Origin: an uncultured Siphonobacter sp.
GTDB lineage: Bacteria > Bacteroidota > Bacteroidia > Cytophagales > Spirosomataceae
Length of the DNA stretch: 64,000 nt
NCBI GenBank assembly: GCA_913775095.1
Contig: CAJYIW010000002.1
Location: 1-64,000, forward strand
Direction: 5' to 3'
Shown here: positions 1-8,550 of the stretch, piece after piece
How the letters are laid out: every line of letters begins with the position of its first letter
How positions within the stretch are numbered: position 1 is the stretch's first letter
Notes under the pieces: generated by a model
What the model was told of the DNA's origin: nothing
Database searches by the model: none
The model's input: the letters and a program-made list of their open reading frames with translations, nothing else
Made by a program: the position numbers and the translations under genes

Positions 1-125
1 AGGCGGCTGTTTTCGGCTTGCAAGTCGTTGACCTGGGTTTGCAGGGCCCGGGCTTTTTTCTTGCTCACGCAGGAGGTGGTCATTACGGCTGTGGACAAAG
101 CCAGCATTACCCAAACTTTTCTCAT
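1..125 (-). CDS. Lipoprotein with coiled-coil start (5' end of gene only)
   Basis: Only the first 41 codons lie in the window; the gene runs off the left edge. The protein starts MRKVWVMLALSTAVMTTSC, a type II signal peptide with a Cys at residue 19, so it should be an outer-membrane-directed lipoprotein. It continues with a Lys-rich stretch and then a heptad-like segment (ALQTQVNDLQAEN), suggesting a coiled coil. Many Bacteroidota OmpA-family lipoproteins begin this way, with a coiled coil followed by a C-terminal peptidoglycan-binding domain, but that part is not visible here, so the function is not assigned. It is transcribed away from fusA. Confidence 0.6.
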   Translation of the reverse strand, partial: MRKVWVMLALSTAVMTTSCVSKKKARALQTQVNDLQAENSR

Positions 126-575
126 AACTGTGTGGTAAGGTTTAGCGAAATGGATTCACTGTTCAAAAAGACTCGCAAAAAAACATAAAAAATTGGTACG
201 ATGCCAAACCGATTTACGTTAACGAGTTGTTAAAGAAGCCTAAAGACCCGTGCCCGGCCCTGAGCTGAGCAGTAACTACCTAGTCAATAAATTTTAAGAG
301 ATCGGGAATGAAACCCATCCCATTACTGTTTGATCTTTAATGACCTTAGTAACCCTTACAAAGCCCCGGCTCGATGCCTGAAAACTGGTACTTCAGGTAG
401 AAACAAGAGTTAACTTCCAATGAGCCAAAAAATTACCTTGAATTAGCACTAGTATTTTTCTAATAATTCGTCTATTTTTGCACCCCGATTGCCGGACTGT
501 AAAATTTCGTTAGTTTTCGAAATTTCCCGGCAGCGAAGGGATCCGTACGGAAACAAACACAATCAAAAACCAATA
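126..575. other. Intergenic region between divergent lipoprotein gene and fusA
   Basis: This 450-bp gap separates the leftward lipoprotein gene from fusA. The only clear signal is a TAnnTTTG promoter element at 473-480 facing fusA. I see no ORF, tRNA-like fold or strong repeat in the rest. A weak inverted match (gatc...gatc around 300-335) is not convincing as a terminator because it has no T-run. Confidence 0.5.
473..480 (+). promoter_or_regulatory. -7 promoter element for fusA
   Basis: TATTTTTG matches the Bacteroidota -7 consensus TAnnTTTG about 95 bp upstream of the fusA ATG. A matching -33 TTG at the usual 19-21 bp spacing is not obvious; the nearest TTG (438-440) is too far away. It is the only good match in the gap. 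Confidence 0.5.
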
Positions 576-2669
576 ATGGCAAGAGATTTAAAATTCACTC
601 GAAACATTGGTATTGCCGCCCACATTGATGCCGGGAAAACGACCACTACGGAGCGTATTCTTTACTATGCGGGTGTTAGCCACAAAATCGGTGAAGTACA
701 CGATGGTGCTGCTACCATGGACTGGATGGAGCAGGAGCAGGAGCGTGGTATTACCATTACTTCCGCTGCTACGACAGTAAACTGGAAGTATCGTGATAAC
801 TCTTATCACATCAACATCATCGATACTCCGGGTCACGTTGACTTTACGGTAGAAGTAAACCGTTCGTTACGTGTACTCGATGGTCTGGTATTCCTTTTCA
901 GCTCAGTAGACGGCGTTGAGCCTCAGTCTGAGACGAACTGGCGTCTGGCCGATAACTACAAAGTTCCCCGGATCGGTTTCGTTAACAAAATGGACCGCTC
1001 AGGTGCTGACTTCCTGAACGTAGTTAAGCAGGTAAAAGAAATGCTGGGCAGCAATGCAGTCCCTCTGCAATTGCCGATCGGTGCGGAAGATGGTTTCCGT
1101 GGCGTAGTTGACCTGGTGAACTTCCGTGGTATCATCTGGAATGAAGCTGACAAAGGTATGACCTTCGAAGTTGTCCCCATTCCTGAAGATATGCTGGAAG
1201 AAGCTACTGAATACCGCGAGAAATTACTCGAAGCAGTAGCTGATTACGATGAAACGCTGATGGAAAAATACTTCGAAGATCCTGAGTCGATCTCTGAAGA
1301 TGAAATCCTGGCTGCTCTTCGTGCCGCTACGATTGAAATGAAAATCGTACCTATGCTGTGCGGTTCTTCTTTCAAAAACAAAGGGGTACAAACGATGCTT
1401 GACTACGTGATGGCTCTGATGCCTTCTCCTCTGGACAAAGAAGCTATCGTAGGTACGAACCCTAACACGGATGCTGAAGTGATTCGCCATCCAACGGAAT
1501 CTGATCCTTTCGCAGGTTTAGCTTTCAAAATCGCAACTGACCCCTACGTAGGTCGTTTGTGTTTCGTACGTGCGTACTCTGGTGTGTTAGATGCTGGTTC
1601 TTACGTTCTGAACACCCGTTCAGGCAACAAAGAGCGTATCTCTCGTATCTTCCAGATGCACGCGAACAAGCAGAATTCCATTGACCGTTTAGCGGCTGGT
1701 GATATTGGTGCAGTAGTTGGTTTCAAAGACATCAAAACGGGAGATACCCTTTCTGATGAGAAGAACCCAATCATTCTGGAATCTATGGATTTCCCAGATC
1801 CCGTTATCGGTTACGCGATCGAGCCTAAGAAATCGGCTGATCAGGATAACTTCTCTAAAGCCATCACGAAACTGATCGAAGAAGATCCTACGCTGAAAGT
1901 AGAGACCAACGAAGAAACGGGTCAAACGATTATGCGTGGTATGGGTGAGCTTCACCTGGAGATCATCATCGACCGGATGCGTCGTGAGTTCAAGGTAGAA
2001 GTAAACCAGGGTGCTCCTCAGGTAGCTTACAAAGAGGCTCTGACGAAGAGTGCTGAACACCGTGAAGTTTACAAGAAACAAACGGGTGGTCGTGGTAAAT
2101 TCGCCGATATCGTATTCGAAATCGGACCCCGCGAAGATGGTCTTGCTGGCCTGCAATTCGTGAACGAAATCGTTGGTGGTACCATCCCCCGCGAATTCAT
2201 TCCTGCGATCCAGAAAGGTTTTGAAGAGGCTATGAAAAATGGTCCTCTGGCTGGATACCAAATGGATTCGATGAAAATTCGTTTATTCCACGGTTCCTTC
2301 CACGATGTCGATTCAGATTCACTGTCATTCGAATTAGCGGCCCGTATGGGTTACAAAGAAGCGGCTCGTATGGCTGGTGCAAAACTGATGGAACCCATCA
2401 TGTCTGTTGAAGTATTGACTCCAGATGAGTACACCGGACCTATCACGGGTGACTTAAACCGTCGTCGTGGTATCATGAAAGGGATGGATACTCGGAACGG
2501 TGCTCAGGTAATCAAAGGCGATGTACCTCTGTCAGAACTGTTCGGTTACGTAACGGATCTGCGTACGATGTCATCCGGTCGTGCAACGGCTAACCTTACC
2601 TTCTCTCACTATGAATTCGTTCCACAAAACATTGCGGAAGAAGTAGTGAAGAAAGCGAAAGGATTATAA
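576..2669 (+). CDS. fusA: Elongation factor G
   Basis: This is the GTPase that moves tRNA and mRNA through the ribosome during translocation and helps recycle ribosomes. The 697-residue product has the usual EF-G length. The G1 loop AHIDAGKTT lies at residues 14-22, followed by DTPGHVDF (G3) and NKMD (G4), then the EF-G domains II-V with the C-terminal signature [10 protein letters not shown]. The ATG at 576 begins [10 protein letters not shown], the normal EF-G start; a TTG at 489 would add 29 unrelated residues and is rejected. rpsJ follows after 163 bp, as in the usual str/S10 junction of Bacteroidota, but rpsL and rpsG are not upstream here: they sit at 30.4-31.4 kb on the other strand. 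Confidence 0.98.
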   Translation: MARDLKFTRNIGIAAHIDAGKTTTTERILYYAGVSHKIGEVHDGAATMDWMEQEQERGITITSAATTVNWKYRDNSYHINIIDTPGHVDFTVEVNRSLRVLDGLVFLFSSVDGVEPQSETNWRLADNYKVPRIGFVNKMDRSGADFLNVVKQVKEMLGSNAVPLQLPIGAEDGFRGVVDLVNFRGIIWNEADKGMTFEVVPIPEDMLEEATEYREKLLEAVADYDETLMEKYFEDPESISEDEILAALRAATIEMKIVPMLCGSSFKNKGVQTMLDYVMALMPSPLDKEAIVGTNPNTDAEVIRHPTESDPFAGLAFKIATDPYVGRLCFVRAYSGVLDAGSYVLNTRSGNKERISRIFQMHANKQNSIDRLAAGDIGAVVGFKDIKTGDTLSDEKNPIILESMDFPDPVIGYAIEPKKSADQDNFSKAITKLIEEDPTLKVETNEETGQTIMRGMGELHLEIIIDRMRREFKVEVNQGAPQVAYKEALTKSAEHREVYKKQTGGRGKFADIVFEIGPREDGLAGLQFVNEIVGGTIPREFIPAIQKGFEEAMKNGPLAGYQMDSMKIRLFHGSFHDVDSDSLSFELAARMGYKEAARMAGAKLMEPIMSVEVLTPDEYTGPITGDLNRRRGIMKGMDTRNGAQVIKGDVPLSELFGYVTDLRTMSSGRATANLTFSHYEFVPQNIAEEVVKKAKGL

Positions 2670-2674
2670 TTTTT

Positions 2675-2743
2675 AGTTGTTTGTTATTGGTTATTAGTTG
2701 ATAGTACTAAAATCTAACAACTAATAACCAACAACCAACAACC
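2675..2743. repeat. AT-rich quasi-palindrome between fusA and rpsJ
   Basis: The left arm 2675-2700 (ending ttggttattagttg) is an imperfect reverse complement of 2718-2743 (starting caactaataaccaa), with about 12 perfect pairs next to the 17-nt loop and more scattered pairs beyond. There is no U-run on the plus strand, so it is not a classical terminator. It could be an attenuating hairpin between fusA and rpsJ or a dispersed intergenic repeat; similar low-complexity palindromes flank other genes in this window. Confidence 0.6.
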
Positions 2744-2832
2744 AAACAAAGATTTCCCTGCCGGAGTAAATGGTTCTTTCGGCGAAGGGTTTGCGGAAAC
2801 GCATTATTTCAACGAACCAGTTATTAACTCTG

Positions 2833-3138
2833 ATGAGCCAAAAAATTCGCATTAAGCTCAAGTCATTTGACCACAACCTGGTGGACAAATCGGCTGAACG
2901 CATCGTAAAGGCCGTAAAGGCTACGGGTGCTGTGGTAAGTGGTCCTATCCCCTTGCCTACTGACAAGCAAATCTATACCGTACTGCGTTCACCTCACGTT
3001 AACAAAAAAGCTCGCGAGCAATTCCAGCTTTGTACGTACAAACGTTTAGTTGATATCTACTCGACTTCAGCTAAAACGGTTGACGCCCTGATGAAGTTAG
3101 AACTTCCTTCAGGTGTTGACGTAGAGATCAAAGTTTAA
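2833..3138 (+). CDS. rpsJ: 30S ribosomal protein S10
   Basis: S10 is part of the head of the small ribosomal subunit. In many bacteria it also acts as NusE in antitermination. The 101-residue protein [14 protein letters not shown]... covers the whole family, including the [12 protein letters not shown]-terminus and the SGPIPLPT and [10 protein letters not shown] signatures. The ATG at 2833 is chosen over an in-frame ATG at 2770 because S10 begins directly with this sequence. It normally heads the S10 operon (rplC, rplD and so on), but here a strong terminator follows 15 bp after the stop and the next gene is on the opposite strand. It is therefore split from the rest of the ribosomal cluster and probably co-transcribed with fusA. 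Confidence 0.97.
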   Translation: MSQKIRIKLKSFDHNLVDKSAERIVKAVKATGAVVSGPIPLPTDKQIYTVLRSPHVNKKAREQFQLCTYKRLVDIYSTSAKTVDALMKLELPSGVDVEIKV

Positions 3139-3152
3139 GTAGCTTAAGTACT

Positions 3153-3188
3153 AAAAAAGCCCGTTTTCGAAAGGAAACGGGCTTTTTT
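3153..3188. terminator. Bidirectional intrinsic terminator after rpsJ
   Basis: A strong hairpin (AAAAAAGCCCGTTTTC / GAAACGGGCTTTTTT, 5-nt loop) is flanked by an A-run on the left and a T-run on the right, so it can stop fusA-rpsJ transcription and also transcription of the convergent gene, whose stop codon (3187-3189) lies at its edge. Confidence 0.9.
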
Positions 3189-3618
3189 ATTGATTTTTAA
3201 GAAGACGTTTCTCGAAAAGAAGTAACGAAATATATAAAATGGCTGGTAGTAAAAAAGGAATAAAATCCCAGGATAAGGTTCCGGGGGAACCCGTGCCAAG
3301 AATAATGCCAGCATATAGAACCGGACAAATCCAGACAACAAATGAATGATTTTTAAATCTGTTAAGTAGCAACAGAATTCGGCTTAAGAAACCAGCTATA
3401 ACGAGGGGCCAGACACCATACAATGCATGAGGTTCGAATAACTCTGATTTATGTAAAAATAGCTGGTAAAAGAATGATAAGTCAAAGAATATCAGAGGCA
3501 TTGGCATGAAGTAATAATGCTCATTATAGATAGGTATAAAGAAAAAGAAGGATAGGAAAAACAGTAAATGTCGCATGGCAGTGAAGGAGGTTGAAGATAT
3601 CACTTCAAAATTCTCCAT
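3187..3618 (-). CDS. Small multi-pass membrane protein, unknown function
   Basis: The predicted product has up to 143 residues and is very hydrophobic, with about four likely membrane segments (LLFFLSFFFFIPIY, PLIFFDLSFFYQLF, VWPLVIAGFLSRILLLL, FIPFLLPAILYISLLLF). I do not recognise a family. The start could be the ATG at 3618 or the ATG at 3576 (MRHLLFFLS), which places the first membrane helix directly at the N-terminus; neither has a visible ribosome binding site, which is normal in this phylum. It stands alone, convergent with rpsJ and 36 bp downstream of the Crp/Fnr-type gene on the same strand. Base composition is somewhat AT-richer than its neighbours. Confidence 0.55.
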   Translation of the reverse strand: MENFEVISSTSFTAMRHLLFFLSFFFFIPIYNEHYYFMPMPLIFFDLSFFYQLFLHKSELFEPHALYGVWPLVIAGFLSRILLLLNRFKNHSFVVWICPVLYAGIILGTGSPGTLSWDFIPFLLPAILYISLLLFEKRLLKNQ

Positions 3619-3653
3619 TAGCTAAGCTTAATCCTTTTACAAATGTTAAATAA

Positions 3654-4223
3654 TCACTGCCGAAACTCCGCTCGTATGCGACTGAGGGTTACCTGGGTGA
3701 TGCCCAGGTAAGAAGCGATGTAACGGAGCGAAACGCGTTGCAGAATATCGGGAAACTGACGAAGTAGAATTTCATACCGCTGCTCGGCGGTATGAAAGGC
3801 GAAAAGCTTCATACGTTCATCCAGACGAAGGTAGTTTTCGGTAATCATCAGACGGCCCAGCCGCTCGGTTTCCGGGAAATGAGTAAATAGCCAGTCAATA
3901 TCTGTACTGGAAATGGAACAAATCCGGGCATCTTCCAGCAACTCAATCCAGTAGTCGGTAGGTTTTCCGGTGAAAAAGCTATCAATCGCACTGATGATCT
4001 GCCCTTCAAATCCTAACCAGGCCGTTATTTCCTGATCGTTGTGGTAATAATAGACCCGGCCCACGCCTTTTTCAATGAAATGAAAGTAAGGGCAAATCTC
4101 GCCCGCTCGCTGAAGAATGGTTCGTTTAGGGAGGTTTCGTCGCCAGGCAATCTGATCAATGGCCTGTACAGATTCGGCAGACAAAGGCATGAAGGCTGAT
4201 GCGTAGTCCAGAAATGATTTCAT
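3654..4223 (-). CDS. Crp/Fnr-family transcriptional regulator
   Basis: The 189-residue protein has an N-terminal cyclic-nucleotide-binding-like beta-roll (about residues 10-120; FHFIEKGVGRVYYYHNDQEITAWLGFEGQII) and a short C-terminal winged helix-turn-helix (about 150-185; RVSLRYIASYLGITQVTLSRIRAEF). It lacks the full RxS phosphate-binding motif of cAMP-CRP, as is typical for the many Bacteroidota members of this family, so the ligand cannot be named. The start at 4223 (MKSFLDYAS) is preferred over an ATG at 4334, because the longer version would read through the glutamate dehydrogenase terminator. It lies just downstream of gdhA on the same strand, separated by that terminator, so it probably has its own promoter or depends on read-through. 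Confidence 0.85.
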   Translation of the reverse strand: MKSFLDYASAFMPLSAESVQAIDQIAWRRNLPKRTILQRAGEICPYFHFIEKGVGRVYYYHNDQEITAWLGFEGQIISAIDSFFTGKPTDYWIELLEDARICSISSTDIDWLFTHFPETERLGRLMITENYLRLDERMKLFAFHTAEQRYEILLRQFPDILQRVSLRYIASYLGITQVTLSRIRAEFRQ

Positions 4224-4241
4224 AACGGTTGGGTAGAATAC

Positions 4242-4275
4242 AAAAAGAGCCTTACCAGGGGACTGGCAAGGCTCT
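4242..4275 (-). terminator. Intrinsic terminator of the glutamate dehydrogenase gene
   Basis: On the minus strand a hairpin AGAGCCTTGCC / GGTAAGGCTCT with a short C-rich loop is followed by TTTTTG. It begins about 25 bp after the stop codon of the dehydrogenase gene and lies before the start of the Crp/Fnr-type gene. Confidence 0.85.
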
Positions 4276-4299
4276 AAGGTAAGCGACGAAAGACAGGGA

Positions 4300-5571
4300 T
4301 TAATAACCACCCCGGAATTTATACGTATCGGCAACTTTCTTAATGGCTACCATATACGCCGCAATTCGCATGGAAACATTGTATTCCTGTGACGTAGCAT
4401 ATACTTTATCAAAAGCATCTTTCATGGCACGATCCGACCGACGATTGATCCGGTCGAGTGTCCATTTATAACCGATGCGGTTTTGTACCCATTCAAAATA
4501 AGAAACCGTTACGCCACCCGCATTCGCCAGAATATCAGGAACTACCATAATGCCTTTATCATTGATGATCTCGTCAGCACTGGCAGAAGTCGGGCCATTG
4601 GCTCCTTCCACAATTAATTTGGCCTGGATACTACCGGCGTTATCATCGGTGATTACGTCTTCTTTGGCCGCTGGAACGAGCACATCCACCGGCAGAGCCA
4701 GTAACTCTTCATTGGAGATTTTCGTAGCTCCTTCAAAGCCTTCCAGTTGTCCCTTATGCTGATCGCGGTATTGCATGGCTTTCTCAATGTCCAGCCCATT
4801 TTCGTTGTAATAAGCCCCGGTTACGTCGCTGATGGCCACTATCTTGACACCGCGTTCCTGCAATAAAGCCGCTGCATGCGAACCTACGTTACCAAAACCC
4901 TGTACCGCGGCAGTAGCCCGGTAAGGATTGATGCGAAGTTTTTCCATGGCCGAAATAGCCGCCGTCATTACGCCACGACCCGTCGCTTCCTTGCGGCCCA
5001 GCGAACCACCCAGTACCAGCGGTTTGCCCGTTACAACGCCGTTTACGGTCATACCGTAGGCTTTGGAATATTCATCCATCAGCCACGCCATTTCGCGTTC
5101 ACTCGTTCCCATGTCGGGGGCGGGAATGTCGCGGTCGGGACCGAAAACGTCGAGCATTGCTCCGGTATAGGCCCGCATCAGCCGCTCGATTTCTCCGGCT
5201 GACATTTCGCGGGGATTACAGCGAATACCACCTTTGGCTCCGCCGTAAGGAATGTCAACTACGGCACATTTCCAGGTCATCCAGGCAGCCAGGGCCTTTA
5301 CCTCGTCCATTGTTACCCCCATATCGAAGCGGATGCCGCCTTTGGATGGACCTAAAATGGTAGAGTGAACCACGCGGATGCCCTCGAATACTTTGACGGA
5401 GCCGTCGTCCATGGTCACCGGTAAGCCCACCACCACTTGTTTACGGGGGACCATCAGAATATCGTACATCTCTGGCGAGATATTAAGCAGTTTAAAGGCC
5501 ACATCGAACCGTTGCATCATGGATTCAAGTGGATTTTCCTGTTGCAAGGGTGCTGGCTCTATATAAGTCAT
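4300..5571 (-). CDS. gdhA: Glutamate dehydrogenase (Glu/Leu/Phe/Val family)
   Basis: It catalyses reversible oxidative deamination of L-glutamate to 2-oxoglutarate and ammonia in the cytoplasm, linking nitrogen and carbon metabolism. The 423-residue protein has the family's usual length. The catalytic-lysine motif GGAKGG lies at residues 110-115 (K113), the glutamate-dehydrogenase signature PAPDMGTSEREMAW follows, and the Rossmann motif VQGFGNVGSHAA lies near 222-235. The overall sequence resembles the shorter hexameric enzymes of about 420 residues. Coenzyme preference (NAD or NADP) cannot be read safely. A TTG-N21-TAAGTTTG promoter sits upstream and an intrinsic terminator downstream, so it is a single-gene unit. 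Confidence 0.93.
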   Translation of the reverse strand: MTYIEPAPLQQENPLESMMQRFDVAFKLLNISPEMYDILMVPRKQVVVGLPVTMDDGSVKVFEGIRVVHSTILGPSKGGIRFDMGVTMDEVKALAAWMTWKCAVVDIPYGGAKGGIRCNPREMSAGEIERLMRAYTGAMLDVFGPDRDIPAPDMGTSEREMAWLMDEYSKAYGMTVNGVVTGKPLVLGGSLGRKEATGRGVMTAAISAMEKLRINPYRATAAVQGFGNVGSHAAALLQERGVKIVAISDVTGAYYNENGLDIEKAMQYRDQHKGQLEGFEGATKISNEELLALPVDVLVPAAKEDVITDDNAGSIQAKLIVEGANGPTSASADEIINDKGIMVVPDILANAGGVTVSYFEWVQNRIGYKWTLDRINRRSDRAMKDAFDKVYATSQEYNVSMRIAAYMVAIKKVADTYKFRGGY

Positions 5572-5627
5572 GGCTATGCTAATTTTGTTATTAAATAGGA
5601 CTTTAATAATATTCGCCCCATATGCCG

Positions 5628-5659
5628 CAAACTTAACAGGATTATTTTGAGAAAAACAA
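5628..5659 (-). promoter_or_regulatory. Promoter of glutamate dehydrogenase
   Basis: Minus-strand TTG (5659-5657), a 21-nt spacer and TAAGTTTG (5635-5628) fit the Bacteroidota TTG-N19..23-TAnnTTTG promoter, placing the start of transcription about 50 nt upstream of the ATG at 5571. Confidence 0.75.
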
Positions 5660-5804
5660 AAATCTCCATAAAAGGCATAAGGGCTGATTATGCAGCCAAT
5701 AAAGCAAAAGAATTAAATCTCGAAGGGTAATTTTGGTAATCAGGATTCATACCAAAGAAATAATGCTTTTCTAAGATAAAAGGGCTAAATAATTTTTTAC
5801 GGTA

Positions 5805-5835
5805 TTTGCTGAAATCACATAAAAAGTTATTTTTG
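5805..5835 (+). promoter_or_regulatory. Promoter of the DksA/TraR-like gene
   Basis: TTTG (5805-5808), exactly 19 nt, then TATTTTTG (5828-5835): a textbook Bacteroidota primary-sigma promoter. It implies a leader of about 118 nt before the ATG at 5960. Confidence 0.8.
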
Positions 5836-5959
5836 TTACCTTCTTTTCGGAGGGGTATAGAGCTTTACTAAAAAGATTATTCCCGGCAATAAGGCTGCCC
5901 TGAAACAGAAACTATTTACCGCTGAAATCCGTTTATATTCCTAACAAACCCAGTGAAAT

Positions 5960-6349
5960 ATGTCCCCAGTAGAAGAAAAGACCCGCTATTCTGAAGAAGA
6001 ATTAAAAGAATTCGAGGAGTTAATCCAGAAAAAACTAGGGGATACCAGGACAGAATTGAATTACATTCGTGAAGCCCTGAGTAAAAAAAATGACCCCGGT
6101 ACGGATTCTACCTCGAGCAGTACCAAGTCTCTGGAAGATGGGGCTGATACCAGTGAGCGTGAGAACCTTAGTCAGTTAGCCGCTCGTTTGCAGAAATACG
6201 CTACCCAGCTGGAAAATGCACTGATTCGCATTAAAAACGGAACGTATGGTATTTGTGTGGACACGGGTAAACTGATCCCAAAAGAGCGGTTACGGGTAGT
6301 ACCTCATACGCAGCAAACCATCGAAGCCAAGTTGCGGAAACAGAGCTAA
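5960..6349 (+). CDS. DksA/TraR-like protein with degenerate zinc finger
   Basis: The 129-residue protein resembles the DksA/TraR group that binds the RNA polymerase secondary channel. It has an N-terminal coiled coil (about residues 12-90), a Ser/Thr/Asp-rich middle (46-66; NDPGTDSTSSSTKSLEDGAD) and the C-terminal zinc-finger fold YGICVDTGKLIPKERL (residues 97-112). Family members use four cysteines (CxxC...CxxC). Here only the first, C99, remains; the other positions read T102, T120 and A123, so zinc binding is unlikely. Zinc-free variants are known in this family and stay folded. It has a strong promoter and its own terminator, so it is a single-gene unit. A role in stringent-type control is inferred, not shown. 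Confidence 0.85.
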   Translation: MSPVEEKTRYSEEELKEFEELIQKKLGDTRTELNYIREALSKKNDPGTDSTSSSTKSLEDGADTSERENLSQLAARLQKYATQLENALIRIKNGTYGICVDTGKLIPKERLRVVPHTQQTIEAKLRKQS

Positions 6350-6413
6350 TCCGATCCCTGAAGTTGCTTTTCTTTTCCCCTGCATATATGCACTACCGTA
6401 ACGTAGTGTGACG

Positions 6414-6438
6414 AAAAGGCCAGCTTGCTGGCCTTTTT
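6414..6438 (+). terminator. Intrinsic terminator after DksA-like gene
   Basis: AAAAGGCCAG / CTGGCCTTTT hairpin with a 4-nt loop followed by further T residues, 65 bp after the stop codon. Confidence 0.88.
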
Positions 6439-6512
6439 TAGTAGGGGTCATTGTACGGAAAAAAGCGATTCTTCGTTTTAGCTTCACCCTTTCGATCCTT
6501 TAATTCCTTTTC

Positions 6513-7469
6513 ATGCGAATTCTTCTGACGCTCTTTACCTTCTTACTGGCTGGAACCTCTTACGCTCAATTATCTCTGACCCCAACCCGGATTTTTGCTT
6601 CGGGCGTGAACATCCGGGCGGAAGTGACCCCTTCGGCCCGAATGAACGATACGGCCCGGCTGGGTTATTCCCGACTTAATATTCAGGGAATCATACCCAT
6701 TCGGGGAGGAGCAGGCGTCAAGTTTCACAATTTCAACCTTCGTAAGATTGACGTTGAGATTAATCAGATGTTTGTGGTCGTGAATGCGGGGTATCGGCAG
6801 CCTAATTTTTCGTTTGATAAAAATGATCAGGGTATTTACACGGGTTCGCTGGTGCTGACGGGGATTCATGCCAGTTTACGGGATAAAATCTGGTTATACG
6901 CGGCAGGATTGGGAGTGAGTGAAACGAATGAGTTACTGAATTTCAGCAAAGCCCGACCCTATGGGATGGGTGGGGCGGTTCGGGTACGAATTGCCGGTCC
7001 CCGAACGCAGTGGTTCTACGGCGGGGCCGTTGTATTTGAGCCTGGACGTATTACCCCTATTCCGATTGCCGGAATTAACGCCCGAATTGCCAAAGGAACC
7101 CGGCTGATGCTGGTATTACCTTTACAGGCCTCGGTTTCTCAGAAAATTACCAAGAAAGTCTGGGGTGAGGTAGGCATTGCGGCCGGTGGTTTCAATGCCG
7201 GCTACCTGACGCCAAACCTGAACCCCAATGCCCTTCGACTGGCCTACCGCCAGGGCAAGGCCAGTTTTACGGTGAACTACAGTCCCATCAAACCCGTGCA
7301 GCTCTCTTTTGAGGCGGGTATGACGGGTATGCGGACGCTAAAAACCATGCGGGCAGGCGATGTCCTGGAAAAATTCAATATTAACAGCAGCCCCTTCATG
7401 GCCGTTTCCTGTTATTTTAATCTCTCCAAATCCATCCTGGATTCCAGAGGCTTCGGATCAATTCTGTAA
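6513..7469 (+). CDS. Probable outer-membrane beta-barrel protein
   Basis: The 318-residue product begins with a clear Sec signal peptide (MRILLTLFTFLLAGTSYAQ, cleavage after residue 18). The rest has no hydrophobic helix but many alternating short strands ending in aromatic or charged residues (LRLAYRQGKASFTVNYSPI, VQLSFEAGMTG, FMAVSCYFNLS), typical of an outer-membrane barrel. I recognise no named family. It follows the DksA-like terminator by 74 bp and precedes the AraC gene on the same strand, separated by an AT-rich quasi-palindrome. A DUF6268-like barrel is possible but cannot be confirmed by eye. No evidence for a substrate. Confidence 0.75.
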   Translation: MRILLTLFTFLLAGTSYAQLSLTPTRIFASGVNIRAEVTPSARMNDTARLGYSRLNIQGIIPIRGGAGVKFHNFNLRKIDVEINQMFVVVNAGYRQPNFSFDKNDQGIYTGSLVLTGIHASLRDKIWLYAAGLGVSETNELLNFSKARPYGMGGAVRVRIAGPRTQWFYGGAVVFEPGRITPIPIAGINARIAKGTRLMLVLPLQASVSQKITKKVWGEVGIAAGGFNAGYLTPNLNPNALRLAYRQGKASFTVNYSPIKPVQLSFEAGMTGMRTLKTMRAGDVLEKFNINSSPFMAVSCYFNLSKSILDSRGFGSIL

Positions 7470-7592
7470 AGAGTTGTAGGTTTTGGGTTTAGAGTTTTGA
7501 GTTTTTGGTCAATTTTGGGAGATCGTATTCTAGCTGGAATCACAAGAGTTGTGACCAGCAACTCACAACTCTAAACCTATAACTCTAAACTC
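7470..7592. repeat. Imperfect inverted repeat (CTCTAAAC/GTTTAGAG type)
   Basis: The segment around 7470-7503 (gttttgggtttagagttttgagtt) is an imperfect reverse complement of 7560-7590 (aactcacaactctaaacc...). The shared core is about 18 bp with one mismatch and the loop about 55 bp. It separates two same-strand genes and could work as a weak terminator. Its wording resembles the 2675, 31550 and 40340 repeats, suggesting a dispersed family. Confidence 0.55.
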
Positions 7593-7594
7593 CC

Positions 7595-8461
7595 TTGGAA
7601 ACCCTTCACCTGCCTTCTACTCATACCGTCCCGTTTGAAATTCATTCCATGTCCTGGATTGATCACGAGAGGCATGAACATACCGAAACGCCCCATCGCC
7701 ATGATTACTACGTCATCATAGGAGTAACGCAGGGAACGGGAACGCATGTAGTGGATTTTCAAACCTACGAGGTCAAACCCGGAAGCTGGTGGTTTTTGTC
7801 GCCGGGCCAGGCTCATCAGCTACAAATGAATGGTCCGCACGAAGGCTGGGTACTGAGCTTTACGCCCGATTTTTTCTGCGTGTCGGAAGCTAACCGCGAC
7901 TTGCTGATTAATACCGGGCTTTTTCATAATGTACTCGAATTTAAGCCTTACTTCATTCCTCCCGAACAGCTGGATTTGCTGGAACCTTACCTGCAATCCA
8001 TCCAGGGTGAGTACGAAACCCGACGTTCTCTGCGGGAACACATGCTTCGATCCTGGTTACAGCTTTTTCTGGTTCAGGCTTCCCGCACTTTTTCAAACCA
8101 GGTTCTGATGGTGGCAGAAACCTCAAAAATCGTCTGCTTAACCCGACAGTTTCAGGAGTTGGTTGAACGCGATTTTACCCGGAAGACGAAAGTTTCCGAC
8201 TACGCCGACCTGCTTCACATTACGCCCAGCCATCTGAATGATTCGGTGAAGAAAGTAACCGGCCAGCCCGCTTCCGAACACATCAAACAGCGGGTCGTAT
8301 TGGAAGCGAAACGTAAAGCCTTTTTCGGGACGACTTCAGCGAAAGAAATTGCCTTTGATTTAGGGTTCGAGGACGAAGCTCATTTCTCGAAATATTTCAA
8401 AGCCAATACGGGACAGACTTTCACGGAATACCGTAAAACCATTCGTAATCAGCACGGGTAA
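7595..8461 (+). CDS. AraC-family transcriptional regulator
   Basis: The 288-residue protein has an N-terminal cupin-like sensing domain (HRHDYYVIIGVTQGTGTHVVDF, then PGSWWFLSPGQAHQL at about residues 65-80) and a C-terminal AraC-type double helix-turn-helix (about 185-285; VSDYADLLHITPSHLNDSVKKVTG and AKEIAFDLGFEDEAHFSKYFKANTG). The reading frame has a stop just upstream at 7586, so the start is either TTG 7595 (used here, giving a normal family length) or ATG 7649 (270 residues, cutting into the cupin domain). It lies 130 bp upstream of the YceI gene in the same direction, so YceI is a candidate target, but that is only inferred from position. Confidence 0.88.
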   Translation: METLHLPSTHTVPFEIHSMSWIDHERHEHTETPHRHDYYVIIGVTQGTGTHVVDFQTYEVKPGSWWFLSPGQAHQLQMNGPHEGWVLSFTPDFFCVSEANRDLLINTGLFHNVLEFKPYFIPPEQLDLLEPYLQSIQGEYETRRSLREHMLRSWLQLFLVQASRTFSNQVLMVAETSKIVCLTRQFQELVERDFTRKTKVSDYADLLHITPSHLNDSVKKVTGQPASEHIKQRVVLEAKRKAFFGTTSAKEIAFDLGFEDEAHFSKYFKANTGQTFTEYRKTIRNQHG

Positions 8462-8550
8462 CTTGCTGGAATGGTTTTGTTAGGAAGCTTTTTGAGTATA
8501 ATCCGTGATTCCGACAAGGAATTCCGCGATTTTGACAATGATAAAATATA

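Larger units (their letters stand above)
5572..5959. other. Divergent promoter region between gdhA and dksA-like gene
   Basis: This 388-bp AT-rich gap holds the two back-to-back promoters described separately (5628-5659 minus, 5805-5835 plus). The roughly 145 bp between them contain no ORF or clear repeat and could hold regulator sites. Confidence 0.6.

Noticed and set aside
1689-2261. Open frame of 190 codons on the minus strand inside fusA
   Set aside because: It is antisense to a highly conserved gene, has no family resemblance and no promoter; GC-skewed codon use of fusA opens it by chance.
3425-3440. GGTTCGAAT, a T-loop-like tRNA signature
   Set aside because: It lies inside the small membrane-protein gene and no acceptor or anticodon stems can be formed around it.
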